Source of the DNA: Streptomyces tuirus | Lineage (GTDB): Bacteria; Actinomycetota; Actinomycetes; Streptomycetales; Streptomycetaceae | Direction of reading: 5' to 3' | Assembly (NCBI RefSeq): GCF_014701095.1 | Contig: NZ_AP023439.1 | Coordinates: forward strand, 1,352,001 to 1,416,000 | Length of the DNA: 64,000 bases | Shown: positions 42,177 to 50,625 of the stretch, piece after piece | Position numbering within the stretch: position 1 is the stretch's first letter | How the letters are laid out: every line of letters begins with the position of its first letter | The notes under the pieces: model-generated | The model's input: only the letters and a program-made list of their open reading frames with translations | Told to the model about the DNA's origin: nothing | Database searches by the model: none | Position numbers and translations under genes: made by a program

Positions 42177-43583
42177 GTGACGGATCTTGAGACGCGCGCG
42201 GCTCCGACCCGCGCCGGGGCGCTGCGCCGGGCGGCCCCGGCGCTCGCCGGATACGTGGCCGTCCGGGCCCTGGGCCTGCTGGCGCTGTTCCTGTGGAGCA
42301 CGGCGCGGGACAAGAGCGCGTACACGCTGCTGACCGCCCGCTGGGACGCGCTCTGGTACGTCAGGGTCGCCGAGCTCGGCTACGGCTACGAGGTGCGGCT
42401 GGCGAACGGGGACGTGCACTCGAACCTGGCGTTCTTCCCACTCCTGCCCTGGCTGGAGCGGCTGGTGGCGGCGGTGTCGCCGCTGTCGTACGCGGACGGC
42501 GGCTTCCTCGTCGCTCTGGTCTCCTCGCTCGCCGCGGCCTGGGGGATCTTCGCGGTGGCGGACCGTGTGTACGGCCGCCGGGCGGGGGTGTGCGCGGTGC
42601 TGCTGTGGGCCGTGCTCCCCGTCGGGATCGTGCAGTCGATGGCGTACAGCGAGTCCCTGTTCACGGCGCTCGCGGCGTGGTCGCTGTACGCGGTGCTGAC
42701 CGGCCGCTGGGTGACGGCGGGCACGCTGGCCCTGTTCGCGGGACTGACCCGCCCGGTGGGACTGGCCGTGGTGGCCGCGGTGTGGGTGACGGCGCTGACC
42801 GCCTTCGCACGGGAGAGGCGTGCGACCGGCGCAAGCGCCCAGGACACGCAGAACGCCCGCGACGCCCCCGTGGTCCCGGACACCCCGGTCGCCCCGGTCG
42901 CCCCGGCGGTCCCCGTCACCCCGGCAGTCCCACAAGCCACGGCGATCCCCCACACCCCGGCAGGCCCGGACACCCCGGTCGTCCCGGGAGTCGCGGCGGT
43001 GACCCCGGTAGGCACGCAAGCCCCGCCCGTCCCGGACACCCCGCCCGGCCCAGGCACCCCGGAAGCCCCGGCCGGCCCCGGGACCCCGTTCCGGCGGATC
43101 CTCGGCATGGTCCTGGCCCCGCTCGGGACCGCCGGCTACGTGCTCTGGGTCGGGCACCGCACCGGCAAGGGCCCGCTGGGGTATCTGGACGTCCAGGCCG
43201 GATGGCGCAACGGCTTCGACGGCGGCTGGGCCTTCGCACGGTTCGTGGCCGACAAGTTCACGTCGTTCCCGGCGGCTCTGGCCGGTGTGGGGCTGATCAT
43301 CGGGGTCGCGTCAGTCGTCTGGCTGTATGTGACCGGAGTACGTCAGCGTCAGCCGCTGCCGCTGCTCGTCTACACGGGCGTCGTGACCGCGCTGGCGCTG
43401 TGCGCATCGAGCTACTTCGGCTCGAAACCGCGCCTTCTGCTACCCGCCTTCCCCTTGCTGCTGCCCCTCGCGCTGGCCTTGGCCCGGGCGCGAATCCGCA
43501 GCTCAGCGGCGGTGCTCGGGGCGGCCGCGGTGGCCTCCGCGCTGTACGGGGCGTTCTGGCTGAACGGCTCCGGTCCGCCCTGA
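42177..43583 (+). CDS. Integral membrane mannosyltransferase-like protein with low-complexity insert
   Basis: 468 residues from GTG 42177. About eight membrane helices. The luminal first loop region [20 protein letters not shown] and the motif [19 protein letters not shown] are typical of PIG-V/GPI-mannosyltransferase-like and other lipid-sugar dependent enzymes of actinobacteria. Residues about 220-305 are a Pro/Val/Ala/Thr run ([20 protein letters not shown]), an unusual disordered insert between helices. Likely adds mannose to a lipid or protein at the membrane; inferred from family only. Confidence 0.8.
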   Translation: MTDLETRAAPTRAGALRRAAPALAGYVAVRALGLLALFLWSTARDKSAYTLLTARWDALWYVRVAELGYGYEVRLANGDVHSNLAFFPLLPWLERLVAAVSPLSYADGGFLVALVSSLAAAWGIFAVADRVYGRRAGVCAVLLWAVLPVGIVQSMAYSESLFTALAAWSLYAVLTGRWVTAGTLALFAGLTRPVGLAVVAAVWVTALTAFARERRATGASAQDTQNARDAPVVPDTPVAPVAPAVPVTPAVPQATAIPHTPAGPDTPVVPGVAAVTPVGTQAPPVPDTPPGPGTPEAPAGPGTPFRRILGMVLAPLGTAGYVLWVGHRTGKGPLGYLDVQAGWRNGFDGGWAFARFVADKFTSFPAALAGVGLIIGVASVVWLYVTGVRQRQPLPLLVYTGVVTALALCASSYFGSKPRLLLPAFPLLLPLALALARARIRSSAAVLGAAAVASALYGAFWLNGSGPP

Positions 43584-43810
43584 CCCGCTGTGAGCGCGAG
43601 GGGAATTCCGCGCCATGTCCCGGTGAACGAATTCAAAAGCGCAATAAAACCCGCATCCGGAATGATCAAAGGAATTGAAGGCCGCAGCGGCCGACGATTG
43701 CAGATTCGCTGGAAATAAACCTCCTCCTGAGAGGAATCCCACATCACATCGTCATCACAAAGCCGTTGATTCGCCCGGGATCTGAGCTCACTCGCTGTAA
43801 CGTCGATTGG

Positions 43811-44806
43811 GTGCGTACCGAACCGAAGCTCACCCGTCTGGACCGGGTGTTCGCCCGGCTGGACCGTGAGCCGGAACGACCGGCCCACATCGATGTGCCG
43901 AAGATGAGCAGGCACCGCATCGTGCTCTTCGCGGCGACCCTGGCCTTCTACGGCGCGATCGTGTGGGCCGTGGTGATCACGTCCTGGCTGGTCCGGCTCG
44001 ACTGGCAGGTCATGTTCTTCCGCCCGTACCAGCAGTGGTCGGAGATCCACTGGTTCGTCGACTACTACGTGGTCCTCGGCCAGCGCGGCCCGACCGCCGT
44101 GATGGTCGCGGCCTGGCTGGGCTGGCGCTCCTGGCGGCAGCACACCCTGCGGCCGCTGCTCGCGCTCGGCGTCTCACTGCTGCTGCTGAACATCACGGTC
44201 GGCGCCGCCAAGTACGGCATGGGGCGCCTGGGACCGCACTACGCGACCACGATCGGCTCGAGCGAGATGTGGCTCGGCGGCGATATATTTCCGAGCGGTC
44301 ACACCGCGAATGCCGTCGTGACCTGGGGAATCCTGGCCTATCTGGCGTCCAGCGCGAGAGCGCAGCGCTGGCTGTCCGCCGTGTCCGCGGTGACCTCGCT
44401 CGGCGTCGGGATGGCCACCGTCTATCTCGGTACGCACTGGCTGAGCGATGTGCTCCTCGGCTGGACAGCGGGTCTGCTGATCCTGCTCGGCCTGCCGTGG
44501 TTCGAGCCGCTGATCGCCCGGGCCGAGCACGCGATCTTCGACCTGCGCGACCGTCTGCGGGCCCGCGGGCGCCGCACCCCGGCCGAACCGGTCGGCGCTC
44601 CGCCCGTGCTGGTCACGCCGGTGCCGGCCGACCGCGACGATGTCGCGGCCCACGCGGCCCGGGCCCCCGTCTACCTGGCGCCCGGCCCTCACACCACCCG
44701 CTCGGAGCGCACGCCGATCACCCCGGCCGGCAGCCGTCGCCCGCCGCACCCGGAGCGCCACCCGCGCGGCTCGACCCCGTCCGCCCGCCCCGTGACGGGC
44801 GGCTGA
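43811..44806 (+). CDS. PAP2-superfamily membrane phosphatase
   Basis: 331 residues from GTG 43811, the start that fits the usual Streptomyces N-terminus VRTEPKLTRLDRVFARLDRE. Signature motifs: KYGMGRLGP (C1), PSGHTAN (C2) and GTHWLSDVLLGW (C3 with catalytic His). Six membrane helices between residues 35 and 240; a Pro/Arg-rich cytoplasmic tail follows. Probable undecaprenyl-diphosphate or phosphatidate phosphatase. A less GC-rich stretch of about 225 bases precedes it, with no feature I can name. Confidence 0.9.
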   Translation: MRTEPKLTRLDRVFARLDREPERPAHIDVPKMSRHRIVLFAATLAFYGAIVWAVVITSWLVRLDWQVMFFRPYQQWSEIHWFVDYYVVLGQRGPTAVMVAAWLGWRSWRQHTLRPLLALGVSLLLLNITVGAAKYGMGRLGPHYATTIGSSEMWLGGDIFPSGHTANAVVTWGILAYLASSARAQRWLSAVSAVTSLGVGMATVYLGTHWLSDVLLGWTAGLLILLGLPWFEPLIARAEHAIFDLRDRLRARGRRTPAEPVGAPPVLVTPVPADRDDVAAHAARAPVYLAPGPHTTRSERTPITPAGSRRPPHPERHPRGSTPSARPVTGG

Positions 44807-44839
44807 CCACGGGACGGCGCGCACCCCGTCCGGCATGCC

Positions 44840-44874
44840 GAAGGCCCCGGTTCCCGAGCGGAACCGGGGCCTTC
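44840..44874. terminator. Bidirectional terminator between PAP2 and I78 genes
   Basis: GAAGGCCCCGGTTCC (44840-44854) and GGAACCGGGGCCTTC (44860-44874), five-base loop, perfect 15-bp stem. Confidence 0.9.
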
Positions 44875-44882
44875 GCCGGGTC

Positions 44883-45098
44883 TCAGCCCTTCCAGGCCCG
44901 CGCCACCCGGCCGCCCTTGACCTCGAAGTTCAGCCGGCCCACGCGGTACTCCATCGTGATGATCGCCCCCGACGGCAGCGCACGCACCGTCGGCCAGCCG
45001 CGCTCACGCGCGAGGCGTTCGGCCCGGCCGGCCTCCAGGCCGACGTAGGTGTCCGGGCTGTCGTCCGGTTCCGTGGGAGGTGTCGGAGTCGGTGCCAT
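44883..45098 (-). CDS. I78-family peptidase inhibitor
   Basis: 71 residues. After a Pro/Thr/Asp-rich N-terminus the sequence DTYVGLEAGRAERLARERGW ends in PTVRALPSGAIITMEYRVGR, followed by LNFEVKGGRVARAWKG, which is the full I78 inhibitor core (Glu-Ala-Gly-Arg helix, reactive loop and final strand). It has no signal peptide, so it would act on intracellular serine proteases or be exported another way. It is near several secreted proteases but not in their operons. Confidence 0.85.
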   Translation of the reverse strand: MAPTPTPPTEPDDSPDTYVGLEAGRAERLARERGWPTVRALPSGAIITMEYRVGRLNFEVKGGRVARAWKG

Positions 45099-45526
45099 GC
45101 CGCCACGCTATGTCCTGCCCGGCGAGCGCGGAAGTCCGGGGCCCCGGGCGGTCACTGTCCGCCTCCGGTCACGCTTCTGTCACAAGATCACGACAGGAGT
45201 TTCGGGCGTCCGCCGTCACCCGGAAGAGCGGTTCCGTACGCCTTCCGCAGGCATTCGATCGGAATTCTCGCGTGTCACATGAGCTCATGGAAAAGCCCGG
45301 CGGAAAGTGCCCGGAGAAGTGCCGGTAGGGCTCCATTCCTTTCCGGCGCCGCACCGGTCCGGCGGCGTCGGCGCGGTACGGGAAATGCTTGGCTGCGGCA
45401 CAGAGAGGCCGGTACGCCCCCTGTCGGAGCGCGCGGTGACGCGAGCATCATGGCGTGAGCTCGCGGGCAGGTGGGGCGCGGGCTGCGGCGGGCCCGGCAC
45501 GCGAGGAGCGAAGGGGCGAGCGAGCG
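45099..45526. other. 428-base intergenic region before orphan ctaD
   Basis: No credible gene. It includes a perfect 12-bp palindrome CATGAGCTCATG (45278-45289) and several short GGCGCC-type inverted repeats; the ctaD promoter should be here but I see no clear hexamers. Confidence 0.45.
45278..45289. promoter_or_regulatory. 12-bp palindrome upstream of ctaD
   Basis: CATGAGCTCATG is perfectly self-complementary, 237 bases before the ctaD ATG and 180 bases before the I78 start on the other strand. A regulatory role is only a possibility. Confidence 0.3.
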
Positions 45527-47218
45527 ATGGGGACGCAGACCGTGGAGGCCGTGGCGCCGTCCGAACCGCGCACGCGGCACGGACGAGCGGTGGTCGACTG
45601 GCTGACGACGACGGACCACAAGAAGATCGGCCATCTCTACCTGATCACGTCGTTCCTGTTCTTCCTGGTCGCCGGGGTGATGGCGCTGCTGATGCGCGCC
45701 GAGCTCGCCCGCCCCGGCCTGCAGATCATCGACAACGAGCAGTTCAACCAGGCGTTCACGATGCACGGCACGATCATGCTGCTGCTGTTCGCGACACCGA
45801 GCTTCGCGGGTTTCGCGAACGAGCTGATGCCGTTGCAGATCGGCGCGCCCGACGTCGCCTTCCCGCGGCTGAACATGCTCTCGTACTGGCTGTTCCTGTT
45901 CGGCGGGCTGATCGTGCTCGGCTCGCTGCTGGTGCCCTCCGGTCCGCCGGACTTCGGCTGGACCGCCTACGCCCCGCTCAACAGCGCGGAGCGCACGCCG
46001 GGTCTCGGGGCCGATCTGTGGATCATGGGGCTGGCGCTGGCGGGCTTCGGCACGATCCTCGGCGCGGTCAACTTCATCACCACCATCATCGGGATGCGCG
46101 CCCCCGGCATGACGATGTTCCGGATGCCGATCTTCGTCTGGAACACGCTGTTCACGTCGATCATGATCCTGATGGCGTTCCCCGTGCTCGCGGCGGCACT
46201 GCTGGTGCTGGAGGCGGACCGGCGGTTCGGCGCGCAGGTCTTCGACGCGGCCAACGGCGGGGCGATCCTGTGGCAGCACCTGTTCTGGTTCTTCGGCCAT
46301 CCCGAGGTGTACATCATCGCGCTGCCGTTCTTCGGCATCATCACGGAGATCATCCCGGTCTTCAGCCGCAAGCCGCTGTTCGGCTATCTGACGCTGGTCG
46401 GCGCGACGATGGCGATCACCGGCCTGTCGATGATCGTGTGGGCGCACCACATGTTCGCCACGGGCGCGGTGCTGCTGCCGTTCTTCTCCTTCATGAGCTT
46501 CCTGATCGCGGTGCCGACGGGGGTGAAGTTCTTCAACTGGGCCGGCACCATGCTGAAGGGCTCGCTGTCCTTCGAGACGCCGATGCTGTGGGCGACGGGC
46601 TTCCTGGTGACGTTCCTGTTCGGCGGGCTGACCGGGGTGATCCTGGCGTCGCCGCCGATGGACTTCCACGTGACGGACTCGTACTTCGTGGTCGCGCACT
46701 TCCACTACGTCGTCTTCGGCACGGTCGTCTTCGCGATCTTCGGCGGCTTCGCCTTCTGGTGGCCGAAGTTCACCGGGAAGATGCTCGACGAACGGCTCGG
46801 CAAGATCCAGTTCTGGGCGCTGTTCGTGGGCTTCCACACCACGTTCCTGGTGCAGCACTGGCTGGGCGCGGAGGGCATGCCGCGCCGGTACGCGGACTAC
46901 CTCGCCGCGGACGGGTTCACCGTGCTCAACACCGTGTCGACGATCGGCGCGTTCCTGCTCGGCATCTCGACGCTGCCGTTCCTCTACAACGTGTGGAAGA
47001 CCGCCAAGTACGGCGCGAAGGTCGAGGTCGACGATCCCTGGGGCTACGGACGCTCCCTGGAGTGGGCGACCTCGTGCCCGCCGCCGCGGCACAACTTCAC
47101 GACGCTCCCCCGGATCCGCTCCGAGTCCCCGGCGTTCGACCTGCACCATCCGCAGTACGCGGCGGTGACTGCGCAGCCCGAGCCAGAGCGCCATCAAGCC
47201 GGTCCCGAGTCCTCCTGA
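45527..47218 (+). CDS. ctaD: Cytochrome c oxidase subunit I (aa3-type), stand-alone copy
   Basis: 563 residues from ATG 45527. Twelve membrane helices and all metal ligands: heme a His in [11 protein letters not shown], CuB His with cross-linked Tyr in [11 protein letters not shown], CuB His pair in WAHHMFATG and the heme a/a3 His pair in [10 protein letters not shown]. It reduces O2 as the core subunit of the oxidase. The canonical ctaC, ctaE, ctaF and qcr genes are absent nearby, so this is a paralogue that must borrow other subunits. Its last 122 bases overlap the converging WYL gene. Confidence 0.96.
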   Translation: MGTQTVEAVAPSEPRTRHGRAVVDWLTTTDHKKIGHLYLITSFLFFLVAGVMALLMRAELARPGLQIIDNEQFNQAFTMHGTIMLLLFATPSFAGFANELMPLQIGAPDVAFPRLNMLSYWLFLFGGLIVLGSLLVPSGPPDFGWTAYAPLNSAERTPGLGADLWIMGLALAGFGTILGAVNFITTIIGMRAPGMTMFRMPIFVWNTLFTSIMILMAFPVLAAALLVLEADRRFGAQVFDAANGGAILWQHLFWFFGHPEVYIIALPFFGIITEIIPVFSRKPLFGYLTLVGATMAITGLSMIVWAHHMFATGAVLLPFFSFMSFLIAVPTGVKFFNWAGTMLKGSLSFETPMLWATGFLVTFLFGGLTGVILASPPMDFHVTDSYFVVAHFHYVVFGTVVFAIFGGFAFWWPKFTGKMLDERLGKIQFWALFVGFHTTFLVQHWLGAEGMPRRYADYLAADGFTVLNTVSTIGAFLLGISTLPFLYNVWKTAKYGAKVEVDDPWGYGRSLEWATSCPPPRHNFTTLPRIRSESPAFDLHHPQYAAVTAQPEPERHQAGPESS

Positions 47219-48137
47219 TCGCCTCGATCAGCTCGACCGGCTCCAGCACCTCGAACTCGAAGCCCAGCATCATCACGTGGATGACCATCACATCGAGGCT
47301 GCCGGCTCCGCAGCGCAGCAGGCAGGTGTCCGCGCTCTCCTCCTCCAGCACCCCGGCGGAGGGCGAGATGTGCTGGGCGGCTTCCTCCAGGGGCGCCAGG
47401 AGCCGCACGAGGGCATGGGTGGCGTAGGCGCGCGTGGAGACGCCACGGGAGACGTAGGCGGCCAGGTCCTCGGCCGGCGGGTCGCGCGGCACGAAGCGCG
47501 GGCCGTGCGGGGGCTTGGGCCTGATGCGGTCCACGCGGAACGTGCGCCAGTCGTCGCGGTCGAGGTCCCAGGCCACCAGGTACCAGCGGCGTTCGGTGCA
47601 CACCAGGCGGTGCGGTTCGACACTGCGGCGGGTGGGGGCGCCGTCGTGGCCGGTGTACTCGAAGCGCAGCCGTTCGGCGTCCCGGCACAGGTGGGCGATC
47701 TCGGTGAGCACGGCCGGGTCGACCGAGGAGGGCAGCGTGCTGCGCAGCATCGGCACGGTGACGGCGTTCAGGGCGCCCACGCGGCGGCGCAGCCGGTGCG
47801 GCAGCACCTGCTCCAGCTTGGCGAGGGCGCGTACCGAGGTCTCGCCGATGCCGTCGATGCCCTGTCCGGCGGCGGTGCGCAGTCCGACCGCCACGGCGAC
47901 GGCCTCGTCGTCGTCCAGGAGCAGCGGCGGCAGTTCGGCTCCGGCGCCGAGCTGGTAGCCGCCGCCGGTGCCGGGGCTGGCGTTGACCGGGTAGCCGAGT
48001 TCGCGCAGCCGGTCGACGTCCCGGCGCAGGGTGCGGGCGCTGACGCCGAGCCGGCCGGCCAGGTCGGCGCCGGACCACTCGCGGTGGGCCTGGAGCAGGG
48101 ACAGCAGACGCAGCAGGCGGGCCGAGGTCTCCAACAT
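47097..48137 (-). CDS. YafY/DeoR-type regulator with WYL domain
   Basis: 346 residues from ATG 48137. HTH_11 at residues 1-60 ([40 protein letters not shown]), then the WYL ligand domain ([20 protein letters not shown]) and WCX C-terminal domain ([20 protein letters not shown]). WYL regulators sense nucleic-acid or nucleotide ligands in several systems. The last 40 residues are read from DNA antisense to ctaD and look like a non-homologous extension ([20 protein letters not shown]), suggesting that the neighbouring junction is recent. Confidence 0.92.
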   Translation of the reverse strand: MLETSARLLRLLSLLQAHREWSGADLAGRLGVSARTLRRDVDRLRELGYPVNASPGTGGGYQLGAGAELPPLLLDDDEAVAVAVGLRTAAGQGIDGIGETSVRALAKLEQVLPHRLRRRVGALNAVTVPMLRSTLPSSVDPAVLTEIAHLCRDAERLRFEYTGHDGAPTRRSVEPHRLVCTERRWYLVAWDLDRDDWRTFRVDRIRPKPPHGPRFVPRDPPAEDLAAYVSRGVSTRAYATHALVRLLAPLEEAAQHISPSAGVLEEESADTCLLRCGAGSLDVMVIHVMMLGFEFEVLEPVELIEAIRRTRDRLDGALARAAQSPPRTADGAGRTPGTRSGSGGAS

Positions 48138-48175
48138 GGGGCGAGTCTGCCAGGCCTTGCGGACAGCCACTGTCC

Positions 48176-49462
48176 TCAAGGCGTGTAGGGCAGTTGCGGG
48201 ACGGTGAAGCAGGTGCGGTTCATGTCGCCCTGCCCCACCCAGCCCTCGCCGTCCTGCCAGCGGGCCACCGACAGACAGGTCCGGCTCGTCTTCGGCGGCT
48301 CCGGCAGGCGTTCGAAGCGGACGGGGAGCAGCAGCCCCCCGGCGGTGTAGCCCTGGCTGCGGTTCATCTGGGCGTCGACGCAACGGCGCGTGATGCCCGT
48401 GCCCGCGCAGGAGGTCGCCGCGTCCGTGAACCACCGCGCGGCCGCCCACCCCTCCAGCTGCCACTGGGAGTGCGTCTTCAGGTCTTTCGTCGCCTCGCGG
48501 AACTCCCGTACGGCCAGGTTGCCGGTGTCCTCGAAGTTGCGGCTGGCGCCGGTCGCCCACAGGGCGTTGCGGCAGCGCGGGGCGTCCTTGTAGTCGTCGG
48601 CGACGGTGGACGTCCAGTTCTGCACATTGGTCACTTTGGCGGTGACGTGGGCGCCGGCCTCGTCCATGGCCTGGCAGAGCCGGGCGTTGCCGTGCCCGTC
48701 AATGGCGTCGAACACCAGGTCGGCGCCCTGCTCCTTGAGGTCGGCGGCGACGGCGCGGAAGTTGGGCAGGGCGAAGTCGACCTGCTCGGTGACGACCTTG
48801 TAGCCCTCGGCCCGAAGGCCGCGTTCGACGAGCCGGGCGTAGGCGGCCGAGGCGGACTGGTTGTAGGAGACGACGGCGGCGGTGCGGGCGCCGTGCTCGC
48901 GTTTGAAGTAGCGGTAGACCTCGGTGCCGCCGTACAGCGTGCCGTTCCAGCCGGGGGTGCCGTCGCGGGGCGCGAGGCTGCCGTAGATGCCGTAGAGGTG
49001 CGGGTAGGTGTCGTAGGCGGTGCCGATGGGCTGGCCGCCGATGTCGGGGACGCCCGCGCGGGAGACGCGGGAGGCGCCCGCGTAGTCGAGCGCGGTGGTG
49101 GCGACCAGGGCGACGACCTCGTCCTCCTCGACGAGCTTGTGCACGCATTCGTTGTTGCCGACGCCGCTGCCGCCGTCGTCGCAGGTGCGCACCTCGACCC
49201 GGCGCCCGTCGATGCCCCCGCGCGCGTTGAGCCGGTCGAAGAAGGCCCGGGCGCCGTCGCGCGGGCCCGTGAAGGCGCTGCCGCCGACCGGGCTGGTGGC
49301 GCTCGTGATGATGCCGACCCGCAGGGGCGCCGTGTCGCGGGGCGCGGACGTGCGGTCGTCGTGCTCGAAGTCGCTCTCCGGGAGCCGGCTGCCGCAGGCC
49401 GCACTCAGGGAGAGCAGCAGCACCGCGGCGAGGATCTCAGCAACCGGGGACCGGCGACGCAT
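48176..49462 (-). CDS. ABC-transporter substrate-binding lipoprotein, branched-chain amino-acid type
   Basis: 428 residues from ATG 49462. Lipoprotein signal LLLSLSAACGS, Cys at about residue 23. The two-lobed Peripla_BP_6 fold starts at LRVGIITSATSPVGGSAFTG and includes ARAFFDRLNARGGIDGRRVE, VVSYNQSASAAYARLVERGL and FRAVAADLKEQGADLVFDAI. It would bring an amino acid, amide or urea-like ligand to the divergently encoded Liv-type permease/ATPases about 1.1 kb away. Its start overlaps the end of the upstream lipoprotein gene by 26 bases. Confidence 0.9.
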   Translation of the reverse strand: MRRRSPVAEILAAVLLLSLSAACGSRLPESDFEHDDRTSAPRDTAPLRVGIITSATSPVGGSAFTGPRDGARAFFDRLNARGGIDGRRVEVRTCDDGGSGVGNNECVHKLVEEDEVVALVATTALDYAGASRVSRAGVPDIGGQPIGTAYDTYPHLYGIYGSLAPRDGTPGWNGTLYGGTEVYRYFKREHGARTAAVVSYNQSASAAYARLVERGLRAEGYKVVTEQVDFALPNFRAVAADLKEQGADLVFDAIDGHGNARLCQAMDEAGAHVTAKVTNVQNWTSTVADDYKDAPRCRNALWATGASRNFEDTGNLAVREFREATKDLKTHSQWQLEGWAAARWFTDAATSCAGTGITRRCVDAQMNRSQGYTAGGLLLPVRFERLPEPPKTSRTCLSVARWQDGEGWVGQGDMNRTCFTVPQLPYTP

Positions 49463-50000
49463 TGCCGCTCATCTGCACCAGCGAGCACAGCGCCTTGACG
49501 GACACCTTCCAGGTGCCCTCCTCTTCGACGGCTGTGCCGGAGGCGTTCGGCAGCACGGTGGCGCCCTTCAGGGTGAGCGTGTACGTCACGTCCGCCTCGG
49601 TCGCCGAGGTGAACTCGACCTTGGTGACCTTCGCCTGGACCTGTCCGCCGCGCTCGTCACCGCTGAAGGCCTGCAGGACCGGACCCATCCGGTCGCCGTT
49701 CTGCAGGAGGGCCTGCTTCTCCTCGGTCGAGGTCTTCGGATCGAAGAACTTCTCCCAGTTCTGCTTGATCTCCGCCTCCGCCGCGGCCCGGTCCGCCGGT
49801 GCGCTGGCCGGCGCGCTCGTGGTCTGCTCCGCGGTCGGTGTGGCGGGCGTCGACTCGCTGCCGCCGCCGCTGTCGTCACTGCACGCCGCGAGGGCCGGGG
49901 CGAGGGCCAGGACCAGGGCGGCCGCGATCGCCGTGCCCCGTCCCGCGGTGCGTGGACCCCCCGTCGCGTTCCCCCGCCTGAGGTCGCTGCCGAGAACCAT
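49437..50000 (-). CDS. Lipoprotein with MTB12-like C-terminal domain
   Basis: 187 residues from ATG 50000. Lipobox ALAPALAAC (Cys about residue 38), Ser/Thr/Ala-rich linker, then a roughly 110-residue domain (ADRAAAEAEIKQNWEKFFDP; KQALLQNGDRMGPVLQAFSG; VTKVEFTSATEADVTYTLTL; GTWKVSVKALCSLVQMSG) typical of the low-molecular-weight antigen MTB12-like / NTF2-like extracellular domains. The function is unknown. It is co-transcribed with the substrate-binding protein. Confidence 0.8.
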   Translation of the reverse strand: MVLGSDLRRGNATGGPRTAGRGTAIAAALVLALAPALAACSDDSGGGSESTPATPTAEQTTSAPASAPADRAAAEAEIKQNWEKFFDPKTSTEEKQALLQNGDRMGPVLQAFSGDERGGQVQAKVTKVEFTSATEADVTYTLTLKGATVLPNASGTAVEEEGTWKVSVKALCSLVQMSGNASPVPGC

Positions 50001-50145
50001 CTGGCTCACCACCGGGTGTCGGTCCGGGCCATGTGCGCCCGGTGCTTTCAGGGTCAGCTTCCACAGGGCATAGTGCAAGCGATCGGCGGACTTGAACAGG
50101 CAGCCCGACGCACGCACAGCCGATTCCGACGTGTGGGAGCCAGCG

Positions 50146-50625
50146 ATGCGGACCAGCCGACTGCGGACCGTGCATCCCGTCCTGTGGGCCGGCTGGGCGG
50201 CCCTGGCCGCCGGCGCGGTGCTGTGCGTCGTCGGCTGGTACGGAATCTCGGGTGAGCGTTACGCCGAACGGCAGCTGCCCTACCTGGCCTCCTGCACGAT
50301 CCCCGGCGCCGCGCTGATCATCGCCGGGGCGGTGCTGCTGGCCCGCGGCCGGGAGTCGATCGCCGCCCGGCGCGTGGAGGAGCTGTACGGCCTGCTGGTG
50401 GAGGACGACGGGCCGGACGGGCCGGAGGAGACCGGGCGGGCCGCGCTCGCGCCGCTCGCGGTCAGCGGCGATCTGCTGATGGTGCCGGGCGGCACGCTGT
50501 GGCACCGCGCGGACTGCCCGCTGGTCGCGGGCAAGGCGGAGGCGGTCCCGGTGGACTCCAAGCTGGTGGCGAGCGGCGAGCTCAACCCCTGCCCGATCTG
50601 CGAGCCGGCCGAAGAAACCGACTGA
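50146..50625 (+). CDS. Two-helix membrane protein with C-terminal Cys/His motif
   Basis: 159 residues from ATG 50146. Two membrane helices (AALAAGAVLCVVGWYGI and GAALIIAGAVLLARG), a cytoplasmic arm and a C-terminal motif LWHRADCPLVAGK ... GELNPCPICEP. The H-x3-C ... C-P-x-C arrangement resembles a small metal-binding knuckle found in Streptomyces membrane proteins beside Liv-type permeases. Its stop (TGATG) overlaps the ATG of the fused transporter gene by one base, so it is translationally coupled and may be an accessory subunit. Confidence 0.75.
   Translation: MRTSRLRTVHPVLWAGWAALAAGAVLCVVGWYGISGERYAERQLPYLASCTIPGAALIIAGAVLLARGRESIAARRVEELYGLLVEDDGPDGPEETGRAALAPLAVSGDLLMVPGGTLWHRADCPLVAGKAEAVPVDSKLVASGELNPCPICEPAEETD

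Noticed and set aside
42820..43080. Collagen-like or silk-like repeat genes read on either strand of the Pro-rich insert
   Set aside because: These frames are by-products of the repetitive codons in the real membrane protein and have no start or ribosome site.
43584..43810. Gene or RNA in the AT-richer interval before PAP2
   Set aside because: No stable hairpin pattern or coding signal could be seen; left as plain intergenic DNA.
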